From the NCBI GenBank assembly GCA_965230605.1, contig CBDDLD010000004.1:496001-560000 (forward strand): a stretch of 64,000 nucleotides of DNA. Direction: 5' to 3'. Shown piece after piece: positions 1 to 8,205 of this stretch. The position numbers and the translations under genes were made by a program. The stretch comes from CBDDLD01 sp965230605 (GTDB taxonomy: Bacteria; Bacteroidota; Bacteroidia; Flavobacteriales; Flavobacteriaceae). The notes beneath the pieces were generated by a model that saw only the letters and a program-made list of their open reading frames with translations, did not search any database and was not told the origin of the DNA. Each line of letters begins with the position of its first letter. The stretch's first letter is position 1.

Positions 1-1580
1 TAAGAGTAGGCTTCTCTATATACAATGATGAGGAAGACACATTTGAACGTGTCTATGGTGTGGGAATGAATAGTTTCTTATTGAACCAACTAGATACGAC
101 CTATTGTTCAGATGCCTTGTGTGTATGGTCATACAACAGGTTATTGCGTGAGAAGAAGTATTTCTCTGTATCTGATGTTGATAAAAGCTACAAACGCTCT
201 GAAGGTAAGGCGCCACATGTTAAGATCTTAAAAGAGCAAGGTATTAAAAGTGCTATTTTTGCACCAATCGCTAATGACGATGGGCTCATGGGTATTTTAG
301 AGATTGTTTCAGACAAACCTAAAGTACTAAACAGTATTAATGCTAATAAGTTGGCAGATGTGATGCCATATATCGTTTCTGCTGTGGAACGTTCTAAGAG
401 TGATGAAGAAAACTTGATTGAAGCTATCATCCAGAAAGAATGTACTTCGATTCATCCAAGTGTACATTGGCGATTTGAAAAAGAAGCCAGAGAGTATATT
501 AAAGATCAGCTAAGAGGTGATGAACCTCGATTCAATAAAATTGCCTTTGATAATATATATCCGCTTTATGGTCAAATTGATATTAAAGGATCTTCTGAAG
601 CCAGAAATTGGGCGACTAAGCAAGACCTTACTGAGCAGTTAAACATGGCCAAGTCAATAGTTGAGAAAGTTATCAAAACGGAAAGCTTACCTATTTATGA
701 TCAGATCATCTATCAGATCAATGATTATTTAGAAGGTTTAAGTGAGCATTTTCAGGTAGATAGTGAGCAACAAATCACTGCTTTCTTTAAGCAAGATATA
801 GAACCACTTTTAGGACATTTAAAAAAACGCTCACAGTTTGCCTCAGATATTGAGCATTACTTTGAAAGTATAAGCAATAAAGCAAATACCATCTACAAGC
901 ATAGAAAAGACTATGATGATACTATTATGACCATTAATGGTGAGATGGCTTATTTGCTAGATAAGAAGCAAGAAGACGCACAGAAGATGTATCCACATTA
1001 TTTTGAACGCTTCAAGACAGATGGTGTAGAGCACAACATGTATATAGGTGAGACCATCACCAAGGAAGAAAGTTTTAATGAGATCTATCTATATAACCTT
1101 AGATTGTGGCAATTACAGGTAATGTGCGAAATGGAGAACTCGTATTATCAGATGAAGTCTGAATTTCCTGTTCCTTTAGATGTGGCTTCAATGATATTGG
1201 TGTTCAATCAACCATTATCTATCAGTTTTAGAATGGATGAGAAACAATTCGATGTTGATGGTACATACAACGCACGATACGAGATTGTGAAAAAGCGTGT
1301 AGATAAAGCCTATATAAAAGGCACTAAAGAACGCGTGACTCAGAAAGGAAAAATTAGTATTGTCTACTCTCAAAAACAAGATGAGTTAGAATACCTAAGA
1401 TATATTAAATTCTTACAGTCTAAGAAATACTTAGATACCGATGTAGAAATAGTAGAACTTCAAGATCTACAAGCGGTAACTGGTTTAAAAGCCATACGTG
1501 TAAGTGTGCTTTATCATAAAGATGAAAATGATAAGGAATTCTACACCTATGACGACCTCATGAAAGAACTTAAGGCCTAA
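1..1580 (+). CDS. GAF-domain protein, 5' end outside the window
   Basis: The reading frame is already open at base 3 and has no stop to the left edge, so this is the 3' part of a longer gene; the GTG at 60 is only an internal Val. About 526 residues are visible. Near the N-terminal side of the visible part the pattern KSAIFAPIANDDGLMGILEI resembles the core strands of a GAF small-molecule-binding domain. The rest is mostly predicted helix with no catalytic motif I recognise and no membrane segment. Flavobacteria commonly carry large GAF proteins of this kind with unknown ligands. Its TAA overlaps the stop of the convergent gene by four bases. Family call moderate; ligand and role unknown. Confidence 0.6.
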   Translation, partial: RVGFSIYNDEEDTFERVYGVGMNSFLLNQLDTTYCSDALCVWSYNRLLREKKYFSVSDVDKSYKRSEGKAPHVKILKEQGIKSAIFAPIANDDGLMGILEIVSDKPKVLNSINANKLADVMPYIVSAVERSKSDEENLIEAIIQKECTSIHPSVHWRFEKEAREYIKDQLRGDEPRFNKIAFDNIYPLYGQIDIKGSSEARNWATKQDLTEQLNMAKSIVEKVIKTESLPIYDQIIYQINDYLEGLSEHFQVDSEQQITAFFKQDIEPLLGHLKKRSQFASDIEHYFESISNKANTIYKHRKDYDDTIMTINGEMAYLLDKKQEDAQKMYPHYFERFKTDGVEHNMYIGETITKEESFNEIYLYNLRLWQLQVMCEMENSYYQMKSEFPVPLDVASMILVFNQPLSISFRMDEKQFDVDGTYNARYEIVKKRVDKAYIKGTKERVTQKGKISIVYSQKQDELEYLRYIKFLQSKKYLDTDVEIVELQDLQAVTGLKAIRVSVLYHKDENDKEFYTYDDLMKELKA

Positions 1581-2776
1581 ACAGCTCCAGAATACTGAAA
1601 GGCTATTGCAAAAGAGATCACACTTATAATAATACCAATGATAAATATGGTATAGGTTAACCGGAGTATCTTATACTTTCTGTTTAGCACTTTTCCTAAG
1701 AAATAAAGGTCCTTCTTCATAGAAGAATAGAGATAATCTCGGTCTTGCATCATTTCACCCATGGCCCATTCAAAGTCGTTTAAGCTCATCTTATGAAAAT
1801 TACCAAAGAATAGAAGGTTAACACGCTTAGCTTCTACATCTTCTTTACTGAATTTTCCACTGGTGACATTTGGTCGTGTCGCTAAAACAGATAACACCAT
1901 GGCTGTTATAGTAAATACTACAAAAATTACTGTAGGATATATAAGATGCGCATTAGAAGGATTATCCAGTTTAGGAATTAAATTTGATAATACTAATGAC
2001 ACAATAATAGCATTTACAGATAAAAGAATGTTAGCTTTAGTATCGGCAATATCACTCAATGTAATGTGATTTCTGAGAGTAACTCTAAACATAGTTTCAA
2101 TCCCACGTTCAGGTAATGAAGCTTTCGCCTTTTTAAGCTTTAACTCTTCTTTCTTTATGCTATTCTTGGTAGCCTCATTGTCTTTTTTTCTTAAGCTCTT
2201 AAATAGGGCAGCTAGATTTTTGTCTTTTCGTTTTTGCCAATTATCCTGAGCATAATCTGTATAGAAATGGTGTTTTTTAGTAAAAAAATTAATATTCTCT
2301 TTTAACCAATCGATATCGCTGTAGGTATTAGCACCTAATGCTTCCCATTCTTCTCTTAAGAGATCGCTTTGTTCAGTATAGCTTTTACTTGCAAAATGGG
2401 CGCAGTCTGCATCTCGAATAATCTTTTCCAAAGTGTTCATCGGCTCGTAGTCCATTTTAGTAGCCATAATAAGGTGCTTAGTCTTATCTGCCAGATCAGA
2501 GTCTAACTGATGCGTTTTTGCAAAACCCTCTAGAATTTTTACACTATGTAATTCATGATCTTCAGGGCCTTTTGTGTAACCTGTATCATGAAACCAAGCC
2601 GCAAGCTCTAATGCAAAAGCATCGTCTTCTGATACAGCTTCCCCTTTAGCTAATTCGCGAGTAGATTTTACAACACGTTGCGTATGACTTAAACTGTGAT
2701 ATAAAAAATTGCTATCTAAGTCATTGGTTAGCAATCCTTGAACATATTTTTCAGCCTCTGTAAGAATGTTTTCCAT
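1577..2776 (-). CDS. HD-domain phosphohydrolase fused to PycTM-like membrane effector domain
   Basis: 399 aa. Residues about 20-130 form an HD metal-dependent phosphohydrolase domain: H31, the H63-D64 pair and D124 fit the H...HD...D pattern. A charged linker (about 175-220, Lys/Glu-rich) leads to a C-terminal part (about 228-399) beginning FRVTLRNHITLSDIADTKAN with hydrophobic segments near 250-270, 280-300 and 375-395. That part matches what is annotated as the Pycsar effector (PycTM) transmembrane domain. In classical Pycsar, a pyrimidine cyclase makes cCMP or cUMP and PycTM damages the membrane. No cyclase lies next door, and the HD domain could instead degrade a nucleotide signal. Stands alone, convergent with the GAF gene and divergent from msrB. 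Domain call good; immune role inferred. Confidence 0.75.
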   Translation of the reverse strand: MENILTEAEKYVQGLLTNDLDSNFLYHSLSHTQRVVKSTRELAKGEAVSEDDAFALELAAWFHDTGYTKGPEDHELHSVKILEGFAKTHQLDSDLADKTKHLIMATKMDYEPMNTLEKIIRDADCAHFASKSYTEQSDLLREEWEALGANTYSDIDWLKENINFFTKKHHFYTDYAQDNWQKRKDKNLAALFKSLRKKDNEATKNSIKKEELKLKKAKASLPERGIETMFRVTLRNHITLSDIADTKANILLSVNAIIVSLVLSNLIPKLDNPSNAHLIYPTVIFVVFTITAMVLSVLATRPNVTSGKFSKEDVEAKRVNLLFFGNFHKMSLNDFEWAMGEMMQDRDYLYSSMKKDLYFLGKVLNRKYKILRLTYTIFIIGIIISVISFAIAFQYSGAV

Positions 2777-2924
2777 GTTTTGTAATAATAGCCTAATTTA
2801 AGAATAATTTATTATCTAATCCTTTGTTAAAGTAGTAACTTAGCTATATAGGATATAGTTTGAAATAAATGACTCTATCTAACGACAAACATTAGACGAT
2901 TAGTATTTTCAATAATTACATTAC

Positions 2925-3386
2925 ATGTTAAACTGGAAGCATATTATAGATTTCGCGGTTAATGGTAATCCGAAACCAGATCGAAGAGTAGAAAAAACAG
3001 AAGCTGAATGGAAAGCTCAATTAACACCTGAGCAGTATCGTATCACCAGATTGAAAGGAACTGAAGCTCCACATAGCGGTGCATTATGTAGTATCTACGA
3101 AGAAGGTCAGTATAATTGTATATGCTGTGGAACACCCTTGTTTGATTCTAGAATAAAATTCAGTTCCGGTACAGGATGGCCCAGCTTTACACAACCCATA
3201 AAAAACAATGCCGTTAAGTATGAAAAAGACACATCTTATGGTATGATACGTGTCGAAGCCATGTGTAATACATGTGATGCTCACCTAGGGCATATATTTC
3301 CTGATGGTCCGGAACCAAGTGGTCTTAGATATTGTATCAATTCCGAGTCATTAACACTAAATACTGAGATTAAAAATGAAAGATAA
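2925..3386 (+). CDS. msrB: Peptide-methionine (R)-S-oxide reductase
   Basis: 153 aa. Reduces methionine-R-sulfoxide in oxidised proteins. Two CxxC pairs, C65/C68 and C114/C117, form the structural zinc site, and C137 in RYCIN is the catalytic Cys. The GWPSF block is present; T83 sits where many MsrBs have the resolving Cys (SGCGWPSF becomes SGTGWPSF), so recycling must use another Cys or direct thioredoxin attack. No signal peptide, so cytoplasmic. First gene of a seven-gene redox operon; its end overlaps msrA by 11 bases. The 148-base gap upstream also holds the promoter of the divergent HD gene. High confidence. Confidence 0.95.
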   Translation: MLNWKHIIDFAVNGNPKPDRRVEKTEAEWKAQLTPEQYRITRLKGTEAPHSGALCSIYEEGQYNCICCGTPLFDSRIKFSSGTGWPSFTQPIKNNAVKYEKDTSYGMIRVEAMCNTCDAHLGHIFPDGPEPSGLRYCINSESLTLNTEIKNER

Positions 3387-3918
3387 TATACAAGTTGCAA
3401 CCGTCGGAGGTGGGTGCTTTTGGTGTACTGAAGCAGTATTTCAGGAAGTGAAAGGTGTATTTAAAATAGTATCAGGATATTCTGGAGGGAATGCCCCGGG
3501 AAAGCCAACATATAGAGAGGTGTGCTCCGGATTGACAGGGCATGCAGAAGTTGTGCAAATTACCTTTGATTCAACTGTAATTTCATACGAAGATGTATTA
3601 GTCATTTTTATGACGACACATGATCCTACAACTTTGAATAGACAAGGAGGTGATGTTGGGACGCAATACCGATCAGTGATCTACTATCATGATGAGGAGC
3701 AAAAGCAGATAGCAGAAACCGTAGTGTCTGAGTTAAAGCCCTATTATGAAGATCCTATAGTTACAGAGATCAGTTCTTTAGACATATTTTATGAAGCTGA
3801 AGATTATCATCAAGATTACTACAGAAATAATCAAACACAAGGCTATTGTAGTTTTGTCATAACACCTAAGCTTCAAAAGTTGAGAAAACTACACGCTAAC
3901 AAATTAAAAGCATCGTAG
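3376..3918 (+). CDS. msrA: Peptide-methionine (S)-S-oxide reductase
   Basis: 180 aa, normal length for MsrA. Reduces methionine-S-sulfoxide, complementing MsrB stereochemically. The N-terminus carries the GGGCFWC signature with catalytic C14; the HxDYYRN region near the C-terminus is also typical. Cytoplasmic, no leader. Starts 11 bases inside msrB, and selO follows after one base, so the three genes are almost certainly translated from one mRNA. msrA and msrB are separate genes here, not the fused MsrAB form. High confidence. Confidence 0.95.
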   Translation: MKDNIQVATVGGGCFWCTEAVFQEVKGVFKIVSGYSGGNAPGKPTYREVCSGLTGHAEVVQITFDSTVISYEDVLVIFMTTHDPTTLNRQGGDVGTQYRSVIYYHDEEQKQIAETVVSELKPYYEDPIVTEISSLDIFYEAEDYHQDYYRNNQTQGYCSFVITPKLQKLRKLHANKLKAS

Positions 3919-3919
3919 C

Positions 3920-5482
3920 ATGAAGTTAAATGTGGATAATACATTTAATTTAGAATTACCGGCAGACAGCAATAAAAACAACTCAAGACGTCAGGTTTTT
4001 AATGCATCATTCTCATATGTAACACCAAAGGTGCCCTCAAACCCTAAGCGTATTCATGTGTCTTCTGAGATGATTAAAAATATAGGTCTTAGTGAGAAAG
4101 ATGCTGAGGCTTCAGAGTTTTTAGACATCTTTTCAGGGCGCAAAATATACCCAAACACTAAGCCTTATGCCATGGCATATGCAGGGCATCAATTCGGAAA
4201 TTGGGCGGGACAGCTGGGAGATGGAAGAGCTATTAATTTGTTTGAAGTATATCATAATAAACAAAGATGGGCTCTGCAACTAAAAGGCGCAGGAGCAACA
4301 CCTTATTCCAGACAAGGAGATGGTCTGGCAGTATTGCGGTCATCAATTCGTGAGTACCTATGTAGTGAAGCCATGCACCATTTAGGTGTGCCAACAACCA
4401 GAGCCTTGTCGCTATTTACTACAGGTGATCAGGTGCTAAGAGATATGATGTACGATGGTAATGCTGAATATGAAAAAGGTGCTATTGTCTGTAGAGTAGC
4501 TCCAACGTTTTTGAGGTTTGGAAACTTTGAGCTTTTTGCAGCAAGGCAAGAGCATGATAACTTAAAGACATTAGCGGATTATACGCTCCGTCATTTTTAT
4601 CCTGAATTAGGAACACCATCAAAAGAGACCTACGTAAAGCTGTTTAAAACAATTGCGGAAAGAACATTGGATATGATTATTCATTGGCAACGTGTCGGTT
4701 TTGTGCATGGTGTGATGAATACCGATAATATGTCCGTATTAGGCCTAACTATAGATTATGGACCCTATGGCTGGTTAGAAGGTTTCGATTTTGGTTGGAC
4801 ACCAAACACCACAGATAGACAACACAAACGTTACCGTTATGGGAACCAACCGAACATCGGTCTATGGAACCTGTTACAATTAGCCAATGCGTTGTATCCT
4901 CTGGTAGAGGAAGGCAAACCTTTTGAAGATGTATTGAATCAATATAAAACAGATTACGATTCAAAATCTTTAGATATGATGCGAGGTAAATTAGGATTGA
5001 CAACTAAAGGGAAAAAGGATGCAGAATTGATTCAAAACTTAGAGGATACATTACTGCTTTCAGAAACAGACATGACCTTGTTTTTCAGATTACTTTCAAG
5101 ATATAAAATAGGACAACCAGAGAAAGGACTAGATCAAATGGAGATCGCTTTTTACAAACCTGAAGAACTTACCGATGCTATAAGATCGAAATGGAAAGGA
5201 TGGTTTGAAGCTTACGACAAAAGATTACAAGAAGAGGATTCAGAGGATGAAGTTCGTTCTAAGTTAATGAATAGCGTTAACCCTAAATATGTGTTACGTA
5301 ACTACATGGCTCAGATGGCTATAGATAAGGCTGATGAAGGAGACTATAGTTTAATTGATGAATTATTTACAGTACTAAAAAAGCCCTATGACGAGCAGCC
5401 CAAATATGAAAAATGGTTTGCTAAACGTCCCGAATGGGCAAGACATAAAGTAGGGTGTTCAATGCTATCATGTAGCTCATAA
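3920..5482 (+). CDS. selO: Protein adenylyltransferase SelO (YdiU family)
   Basis: 520 aa. SelO is a pseudokinase-fold enzyme that transfers AMP from ATP to protein hydroxyls; bacterial and mitochondrial members are tied to redox homeostasis. Visible: the GDGRA loop, the Lys in LQLKGAGATPYS, R/E-rich helix RSSIREYL, and the inverted active site N267-T-D269-N270 followed by D279-Y-G-P, the residues that bind Mg and activate AMPylation in characterised members. The tail ends GCSMLSCSS (C513, C518) and a TAA stop, so it is a Cys form and not a selenoprotein. Starts one base after msrA, which suggests a common oxidative-stress role. High confidence in family. Confidence 0.93.
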   Translation: MKLNVDNTFNLELPADSNKNNSRRQVFNASFSYVTPKVPSNPKRIHVSSEMIKNIGLSEKDAEASEFLDIFSGRKIYPNTKPYAMAYAGHQFGNWAGQLGDGRAINLFEVYHNKQRWALQLKGAGATPYSRQGDGLAVLRSSIREYLCSEAMHHLGVPTTRALSLFTTGDQVLRDMMYDGNAEYEKGAIVCRVAPTFLRFGNFELFAARQEHDNLKTLADYTLRHFYPELGTPSKETYVKLFKTIAERTLDMIIHWQRVGFVHGVMNTDNMSVLGLTIDYGPYGWLEGFDFGWTPNTTDRQHKRYRYGNQPNIGLWNLLQLANALYPLVEEGKPFEDVLNQYKTDYDSKSLDMMRGKLGLTTKGKKDAELIQNLEDTLLLSETDMTLFFRLLSRYKIGQPEKGLDQMEIAFYKPEELTDAIRSKWKGWFEAYDKRLQEEDSEDEVRSKLMNSVNPKYVLRNYMAQMAIDKADEGDYSLIDELFTVLKKPYDEQPKYEKWFAKRPEWARHKVGCSMLSCSS

Positions 5483-5527
5483 AAGAACATAAAGAAAAGA
5501 CTAAAGCACTAACCAAAATATGATGAT

Positions 5528-5809
5528 ATGAAAGCAATATGGAATAATAAAGTCATTGCAGAAAGTAATGATACTATAGTTATAGAAGGCAATCACTACT
5601 TCCCGGCAGATGCCATTCATAAACAATTTTTTAAACCTAGTGATACACATACGATGTGTCCATGGAAAGGGGAAGCATCTTACTACACCGTTGAAGTTGA
5701 TGGACAAGAAAATAAAGATGCAGCGTGGTACTATCCAAAAACATCTGAATTAGCAAGATCAATAGAAGGCTATGTGGCATTCTGGAGAGGAGTTAAAGTA
5801 GAACAATAA
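5528..5809 (+). CDS. DUF427-domain protein
   Basis: 93 aa, a complete single-domain DUF427 protein. Seen: the opening KAIWNNKVIAESNDTIVIEG, then CPWKGEASYYTV and AWYYPKTS, the conserved blocks of this small beta-rich family. No catalytic activity is established for the family, to my knowledge. No signal peptide. It lies 45 bases after selO and 2 bases before the hydrolase-OsmC gene, so it is probably in the same operon. Its single Cys lies in the conserved CPWKG loop, fitting but not proving a redox role. Confidence 0.88.
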   Translation: MKAIWNNKVIAESNDTIVIEGNHYFPADAIHKQFFKPSDTHTMCPWKGEASYYTVEVDGQENKDAAWYYPKTSELARSIEGYVAFWRGVKVEQ

Positions 5810-5811
5810 AT

Positions 5812-7035
5812 ATGAAAAGTACAAAACTTAAAATTCCAAATAGGAAAGGCTTAACTCTAAATGCATATTTAGAACTTCCTGCCAACCAAAAACCAAACTA
5901 CTTTGCCATTTTTGCGCACTGCTTTACATGTAGTAGTAGCTTGAGTGCTGTGAAAAATGTAACTAGAGCATTAACTAAAGATGGATTTGGTGTAGTACGT
6001 TTCGATTTTACCGGCTTAGGACTCAGTGAAGGAGAATTTGCAGATAGTCATTTTTCAGCTAATGTTGAAGATCTAATTGATGTACATCAGTATTTGGCAG
6101 AACAGTATGAGGCACCATCCTTACTGGTTGGACACTCATTAGGCGGTGCTGCGGTACTAGTTGCGGCATCTATGCTAGAAGACATAAAGGCTGTAGCAAC
6201 AATTGGAGCTCCGGCTACCGTAAGTCACGTTAAGCATTTATTCTCTCATCAGATTAGTGATATTGAGAATAAAGGAAATGTTGAAGTTAATATCGGAGGG
6301 CGACCATTTGTGATTAATAAAGATTTTGTAGAGCAATTTGATAAAACGGATCTACCAGCCATTGTAAAAGGCCTCAGAAAACCTTTGTTAATATTGCATG
6401 CACCTTTTGACAAAATTGTAGGGATAGAAAATGCACAGCAACTATATCACAATGCTCATCATCCCAAAAGTTTTGTGACATTAGATGATGCAGATCATTT
6501 GTTGAGTAGAGATATAGATAGTAATTACGCTGGGTCTATAATAGGTACTTGGGTAAAGCGTTATTTTCCTGTTGTGGAGAATAAAATGCTTAGTACTGAA
6601 GGAGAACAATTGGTTGGGCATTTAAATATTATCGAAGATAATTTCACAACCACAATCCAGACAAAAAATCATGCTATGATAGCTGATGAACCGCTAAGTG
6701 TCGGTGGTAATAACTTTGGGCCATCACCCTATGAATACTTAAATGCCGCTCTTGCTGCATGTATAGTAATGACGTTAAAGATGTATGCAGAACGCAAGCA
6801 ATGGGACCTAAAAGAAGTATTCGTATACATCTCTCATAGTAGAAAACACAGTGATGATTTAGAAATAGAAACAGAAAAGCCTAAATATTTAGATCATATC
6901 ATCAAGAAGTTAAAATTTGTTGGTAATTTAGATGACACTCAAAAAGAACGTTTAAAAGAGATTGCTTCACGTTGCCCCGTTCACAAAACAATTGCTAGTG
7001 AAGTCATATTTGACACAACAATTATACAAGAATAA
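5812..7035 (+). CDS. Alpha/beta hydrolase fused to OsmC-type peroxidase domain
   Basis: 407 aa, two enzymes in one chain. Residues about 1-255 are an alpha/beta hydrolase with nucleophile S109 in GHSLGG, an acid in the LHAPFDKIVG region and the His in DADHLL. Residues about 270-407 are an OsmC/Ohr-like domain with the two conserved Cys, C317 (in ALAACIVMT) and C388 (in RCPVHKT), which reduce organic hydroperoxides in characterised members. This fusion is recurrent in Bacteroidota and proteobacteria. A simple reading is that the hydrolase frees an acyl hydroperoxide that the OsmC part reduces; that is inference. Two bases after DUF427, two before egtB. Confidence 0.92.
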   Translation: MKSTKLKIPNRKGLTLNAYLELPANQKPNYFAIFAHCFTCSSSLSAVKNVTRALTKDGFGVVRFDFTGLGLSEGEFADSHFSANVEDLIDVHQYLAEQYEAPSLLVGHSLGGAAVLVAASMLEDIKAVATIGAPATVSHVKHLFSHQISDIENKGNVEVNIGGRPFVINKDFVEQFDKTDLPAIVKGLRKPLLILHAPFDKIVGIENAQQLYHNAHHPKSFVTLDDADHLLSRDIDSNYAGSIIGTWVKRYFPVVENKMLSTEGEQLVGHLNIIEDNFTTTIQTKNHAMIADEPLSVGGNNFGPSPYEYLNAALAACIVMTLKMYAERKQWDLKEVFVYISHSRKHSDDLEIETEKPKYLDHIIKKLKFVGNLDDTQKERLKEIASRCPVHKTIASEVIFDTTIIQE

Positions 7036-7037
7036 CA

Positions 7038-8204
7038 TTGCAAACATTAATAAGTCAACCTAATATAAAAGAGCGCTTTTTAACGATTAGAAGTCGTACT
7101 GAAGATATATGCAGCGTTCTGAAAGTAGAAGATCATGCGGTACAGCCCATAGATTATGTTTCACCTCCGAAGTGGCATCTGGCGCACACAACATGGTTCT
7201 TTGAAGAGTTTGTTTTAGCAAAATATTATAAAGGTTATAAACGATTTGACTCGGATTTTGCTTATTTGTTCAACAGTTACTATAACAATGTCGGAACCAG
7301 AATCTTAAGACCAAATCGAGGTCTAATGACCAGACCAACAGTTGAAGAAATAAAAGCGTTCAGAGCCTACGTTAATGAACATTTAGAACGTTTATTAGAA
7401 AACGAAGTGCCACAATCGTTACTAGATACCTTAGAAATAGGGCTACAACACGAACAACAACACCAAGAGTTATTAATATATGATATTAAATACATACTGG
7501 GGCATCAACCGACGTTTCCAGAATTTGGATTCAATATTGAATTAAAACCAGAGCCTGAAACAGACGATTTTATAAAAATAAAAGAAGGAGTTTATGAGAT
7601 AGGCCATAATAATGATCAGTTTTGTTTCGATAATGAACTAGGAAAACATAAAGTATATCTACAAGATTGCATAATCTCTAAGCGATTGGTTACAAATGGA
7701 GAGTACATAGAATTTATTGAAGCCGGAGGCTATAAAGATTTTAACCAATGGCATGCCGATGGTTGGGAATACATTCAAAATGAAAAATTAAATGCGCCAA
7801 TGTATTGGCATAAGGTAGATGGAGCATGGCATTATTATACGCTCAAAGGGTTTAAGCTTGTAGATATAGAGCTACCGGTAAGTCATATTAATTTTTATGA
7901 AGCATTTGCTTTTGCACAATGGAAAGGAATGAGACTCCCTACAGAGTATGAATGGGAAGTAGCATCAGAGCAGCTCAACTATGGACAACTATGGGAATGG
8001 ACAAATAGTGCTTACCTACCTTACCCTAATTACACAAAAGCCGATGGTGCTTTAGGGGAATACAATGGCAAATTTATGGTTAATCAAATAGTACTTAGAG
8101 GCGCTTCTGTTGCAACAGCACCAAATCATAGTAGAATAACATATAGAAACTTCTTCCATCCCAATATGAGATGGCAGTTTTCAGGAATTCGATTAGCAAA
8201 ATAA
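7038..8204 (+). CDS. egtB: Ergothioneine biosynthesis sulfoxide synthase EgtB
   Basis: 388 aa. Non-haem iron enzyme that couples a thiol to hercynine with O2. N-terminal DinB-like helical domain supplies the three iron ligands: H50 (WHLAHTTWF) and H138/H142 in the HEQQHQE signature. The C-terminal part is the formylglycine-enzyme-like domain (LPTEYEWE, LWEWTNS, FSGIRLAK). The start must be TTG at 7038: the frame has a stop at 7011 and no ATG or GTG between. The TTG sits two bases after the previous stop. Directly followed by egtD. Whether Cys or gamma-glutamylcysteine is the thiol donor cannot be read here. Confidence 0.92.
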   Translation: MQTLISQPNIKERFLTIRSRTEDICSVLKVEDHAVQPIDYVSPPKWHLAHTTWFFEEFVLAKYYKGYKRFDSDFAYLFNSYYNNVGTRILRPNRGLMTRPTVEEIKAFRAYVNEHLERLLENEVPQSLLDTLEIGLQHEQQHQELLIYDIKYILGHQPTFPEFGFNIELKPEPETDDFIKIKEGVYEIGHNNDQFCFDNELGKHKVYLQDCIISKRLVTNGEYIEFIEAGGYKDFNQWHADGWEYIQNEKLNAPMYWHKVDGAWHYYTLKGFKLVDIELPVSHINFYEAFAFAQWKGMRLPTEYEWEVASEQLNYGQLWEWTNSAYLPYPNYTKADGALGEYNGKFMVNQIVLRGASVATAPNHSRITYRNFFHPNMRWQFSGIRLAK

Positions 8205-8205
8205 T

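Noticed and set aside
60..1580. GTG at 60 as start of the GAF gene
   Set aside because: The frame is open to the left edge with protein-like sequence, so the real start is outside the window.
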